Positions 60,880-64,000 of a stretch of 64,000 nt of DNA are shown piece after piece. The notes under the pieces were generated by a model, which had not been told where the DNA came from, ran no database searches, and saw only the letters and a program-made list of their open reading frames with translations. Origin of the DNA: Streblospio benedicti (Eukaryota > Annelida > Polychaeta > Spionida > Spionidae); contig CM032661.1 in NCBI GenBank assembly GCA_019095985.1, positions 34,794,808 to 34,858,807 of the forward strand. Direction: 5' to 3'. How positions within the stretch are numbered: position 1 is the stretch's first letter; each line of letters starts with the position of its first letter. A program made the translations under genes and the position numbers.

Positions 60880-62850
60880 AGTAATAATATTATCTGAAGT
60901 TAGAATGCACAGCTGTTATGGCACAAACAGAACAAAGCACTTATTTCATGAGACTAAGCACCGCATTGATTTGCCATCATTCACACACAACCTCTGCGGT
61001 TTCATGATCATATTTCTTCATTTTGGAGCAATTGTCTTTTCCACAGACAAGCAATTATTGCTGAAACTCAAGCCAAACCCCATCTATTGATGTGGCAGGG
61101 GGTGGATCCCTCCCTGGCCGTACAGGCATTTGCTTGCATACTATGTACACTTTGTTCAGTCATTTCTATGATATTGCATGATATTGTAAAAATGTATTTA
61201 AAAATATTTAATATTGGATAGTATAGCAATACAGTTGGATAAAACCTATTTTCTATCAAATATATGTTCATCTGCTTCCATTATTATATATTATGTTAGT
61301 CTATGTGGAATACATATTTCTGCTTATTTCTGCTTGGCGATCTCTTCCAATGCAACAGTTCATGCATACTCATCAAAGAAAACTGCTGAGATATGCCAGT
61401 ATCTTACTTAAAATAAGCACACAAAAGGCAAGAAAATCTAATCAACATACACGCAGCCAGTGTGTGCATAATTCAGGTCATATAAAACTTCAAAATAACT
61501 CCAAATAAGACCTTGATGGGAATATTGCCGACATAACATGCAATACAGCCAGTGTAATTTAGCATGACATGCCAGCTCGCCATATGAGACCACGTGGGTT
61601 ATGGTCCATACGTCATCTCTTGCTGAGACCCCACAAGTAATCAGCTATGGTAATGACGTTGTAACTCCAGAGCTCTGCTTACCATTCGAGTATATTCATG
61701 GGTATCATAAAGTGGATCAAATATACCAAATAGAATACAGTATAAGGCAGAATCATATCCATAATGAATCTTAATGCAATACATGCAGAAATGATATGTG
61801 AATCCTAATATATATGAACATTTATATATTATACGTATATGTACATGTATATGGTTGTGTATGTTACTATGTTACCAGACTACAGCACAATGTATTTGCT
61901 ATTTACTAATTTTCGTGGTGGATATATATATAATAAAACATTATTTATAGTCAGTGATAAATTAGCCCCGAGGGACTGGGTATACTTCACGCAACAGTAA
62001 AATATGTAGTCTTTATAGTATGTTCTCACCGTAATAAGCAACTTTTAATCAAGCAATAATCTCTATAAGGGAAGCCCAGAGGACAGAGTTACCGTGACCT
62101 CAGTAGCTATGTTGTGTCTGCAGGGTGGCTCACGTGGGTTTCTATCTTACTGTAAATGTGGTCTGTTCATGGAGGTGCTCCATGTACAGAGGTGGACATA
62201 ATTGCAGATTCTAGTGTTTGTTCTGGAGAATTGACAATGTGTGTTGTATATTATGTTTATAGACAACACATGAATGTTTTAAAGCAATAACGACTTGCAT
62301 TAAATTATTATGTATGCACACTGGGTACTTTTCTAATGAATAACTTTTAAAGAAGAAACAACATACATTTGTGTAGGAAGATGTTAGAACAATACTCACT
62401 CTTTGAAAACACATCCCTTTAGAATTTCCACCGCCTAAGTCCACTGCAATTTACTGACTTCCTTTATGCAAATGCCAAATGTAACTATATTCAACCTCAC
62501 ACTCTGCGCTTTACTTTGGTGGCTTGGAAAATTACAGTCTATTCTCTACCATGCACTCAGCACTGTAATAATATTGGAGGCATCACAGGGAACGCCGTAT
62601 TTTGATGTATTGTCAATGTGGCAGATGTACGTTGACGAACACCATACGGCAATCAATTCGTCTTATGAAATATATGCAGTATTTGATTGTTAAGCTTCAT
62701 AGGGATCAAATTGTTGAGTCCATTTTGTTGGAAATGTGTATCTCAATAAAAACTAAAATAAGAATAGCGTTAGTGGGGGATACAAGAACAATAGAAGTAA
62801 CAACAGCAGCATCAAGATGTACACCAAACATGGTAAGGGGTTTTGATGAG
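60880..62850. other. Non-coding stretch
   Basis: No gene is supported. A worn MITE family B relative may lie at 62060-62218 (GTGGTCTGTTCATGGAGGTG, then TACAGAGGTGGACATAATTG). Confidence 0.4.
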
Positions 62851-62851
62851 G

Positions 62852-63206
62852 ACAATACAAAATGTAAATGTAAATGTCCGGTTTATAGTCTTGATCCAAG
62901 TTTTTATCTCACGACTTTACAATTTACATCAGGTCATTGGCACATTCAATGATCAGCAATTGATGATTTCTCATATGCTTGCATCGGCAGCACATTCAGC
63001 GCACAATGCTAATCACTCACACAATCACTAACTCACTCTTTCAACCCAATGATCTGTACCTAATTAACGTGTAGGTGCCACGAAGCAGTGCGCAACAGTT
63101 TAGGGATGAGTTTGCTCAACACCCACCACCAGATCCGACTGGGAATCGAACCCATGACCTTCTGGTCACCAGTCCAACTCCCTAACCACTCGGCCACGGA
63201 AGCACA
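62852..63206 (-). mobile_element. tRNA-derived SINE, apparently full length
   Basis: On the minus strand the head near 63206 has a canonical A box TGGCCGAGTGG (63196-63186) and B box GGTTCGATTCC (63152-63142), as in Ser/Leu-type tRNAs. A tRNA-unrelated body of about 200 bases follows, ending in a short ACATTT tandem tail near 62855-62880. The body motif ATTAGCATTGTGCGCTGAAT recurs in the second copy. Confidence 0.85.
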
Positions 63207-63825
63207 CAAGAATACAATCACTATAATTTCTATTTACATTGACCTTGTATGTAGAAATACACATACAATAGGGTATCTAACTACAGAAACACAATGGGAA
63301 ACAGGGCATCCGTTTTAGGCTTGATTTACTCTACTACATACTTCGCTTTAGCACCTTCCCCTCAATGTGCATGGACCTATACAGCTACAAACCACTATAC
63401 TTAAAACTCAAATCTGATGACTCCTATTCACGTTTTGGCAAATGGAGAGAAGAAAAAAACAAGCACCAAATTAACTATTGATTTCCATTCAAGCACACTT
63501 TGCAGCCTGTGACAGCCAACATTATTTCTCTATTAGGCAAAAGTCTTCCTGTTCAAGCCCCAATTACGGATGATTTATGAGTTGTGTGCAAGTAAGTGGT
63601 TTTCCTCATGCCCATTGGTATTCCAAAGACTTGATTCTCCCCACCAGTTTAAGCACAGAACATGTAGTAAAACTGCGGTGACTACTCGCACTGCTGTTGC
63701 ATTAAAGTTCTTGAGCCATATAGGATGGATTGTTTTCAAAAAGCTTTTAATAAACAATGGAATGCCCGTCTCCATATATGCTTAGAAAATAGGTATAACT
63801 ACGATGGATTCATGGTGAATGTAAA

Positions 63826-64000
63826 AATAAATAGTTGTAAGTGTAAATGTGGTGTAAATGTAAATGTGATCAATTGATCATTATTCCTCACGTACTTGCA
63901 AGCATCTGTAGCACATTCAGTGCATAATGCTAATTGATAATTGTGATTGCTCAGCACCAACTATCAGACCCGACTTGGAATCGCACCCTCGACCAGAAGG
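63826..64000 (-). mobile_element. tRNA-derived SINE, second copy, cut by window end
   Basis: It has the same family and orientation as 62852-63206. It shows GTGCGATTCCAAGTCGGG (worn B box), the body motif ATTAGCATTATGCACTGAAT and an ACATTT-type tail at 63830-63870. The tRNA head lies mostly beyond the window. Confidence 0.8.

Noticed and set aside
63128-63206. Possible genuine tRNA gene
   Set aside because: A and B boxes are good, but the 3' part does not close a cloverleaf and continues into a SINE body with a tandem tail.

Overview
The window is AT-rich animal nuclear DNA with a few intron-containing genes separated by long stretches of non-coding sequence full of small inverted-repeat transposons. 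Long CA microsatellites, tRNA-derived SINEs, a CR1/Jockey-like LINE tail, a C1q-domain protein with a coiled-coil stalk, a rho-like glutathione S-transferase and a GT32 sugar transferase together suggest a marine invertebrate (mollusc or other lophotrochozoan, or an invertebrate deuterostome). The species cannot be told from the sequence. No LTR element, endogenous virus, Polinton, CRISPR array or bacterial operon was recognised.

Left part (1-20 kb, nearly all minus strand). A secreted cysteine-rich protein with ZP-C-like spacing is reconstructed from three phase-1 exons (3241-3163, 1155-1006, 446 to about 190). A seven-exon glutathione S-transferase then runs from 15306 to 5622. Its first intron holds a complete intronless C1q-domain gene on the same strand (13765-13016). 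Its last intron holds a broken C2H2 zinc-finger gene on the opposite strand (7044-8214). All GST splice sites and phases fit, but two exons each carry one single-base frameshift. Next comes a three-exon ETS-family transcription factor (19843-17075) with at least one 5' non-coding exon boundary at 20165. A GC-box/CCAAT/TATA region at 21.67-21.77 kb looks like a divergent promoter that could serve it.

Middle part (22-45 kb). No confident protein gene is seen. It holds copies of two MITE families (A with GGCAGATCC ends, B with TACAGTAGAACCTCT ends), minisatellites, a 206-bp CA repeat and a 5'-truncated LINE at 42.4-43.0 kb. Several dense clusters of transcription-factor motifs (three GATA sites, AP-1 plus EGR plus TATA, DR1 nuclear-receptor elements) are candidate enhancers or promoters.

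Right part (45-64 kb). A type II membrane GT32 (Gly_transf_sug) glycosyltransferase lies at 45687-47156. Its catalytic exon starts with a very GC-rich block, and its two exons do not join in phase as read. Beyond it are candidate single exons (50.9, 53.6 and 60.5 kb), a promoter-like block at 60.0 kb, a 340-bp TIR element, a 72-bp near-palindrome flanked by 10-bp direct repeats, and two copies of a tRNA-derived SINE at the right end.

The genes do not form one pathway. Plausible roles are detoxification (GST), innate recognition or extracellular matrix (C1q, ZP-like), transcription (ETS) and Golgi glycosylation (GT32). All gene models come from reading splice signals, frame and protein family resemblance by eye. 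No search or RNA evidence was available.
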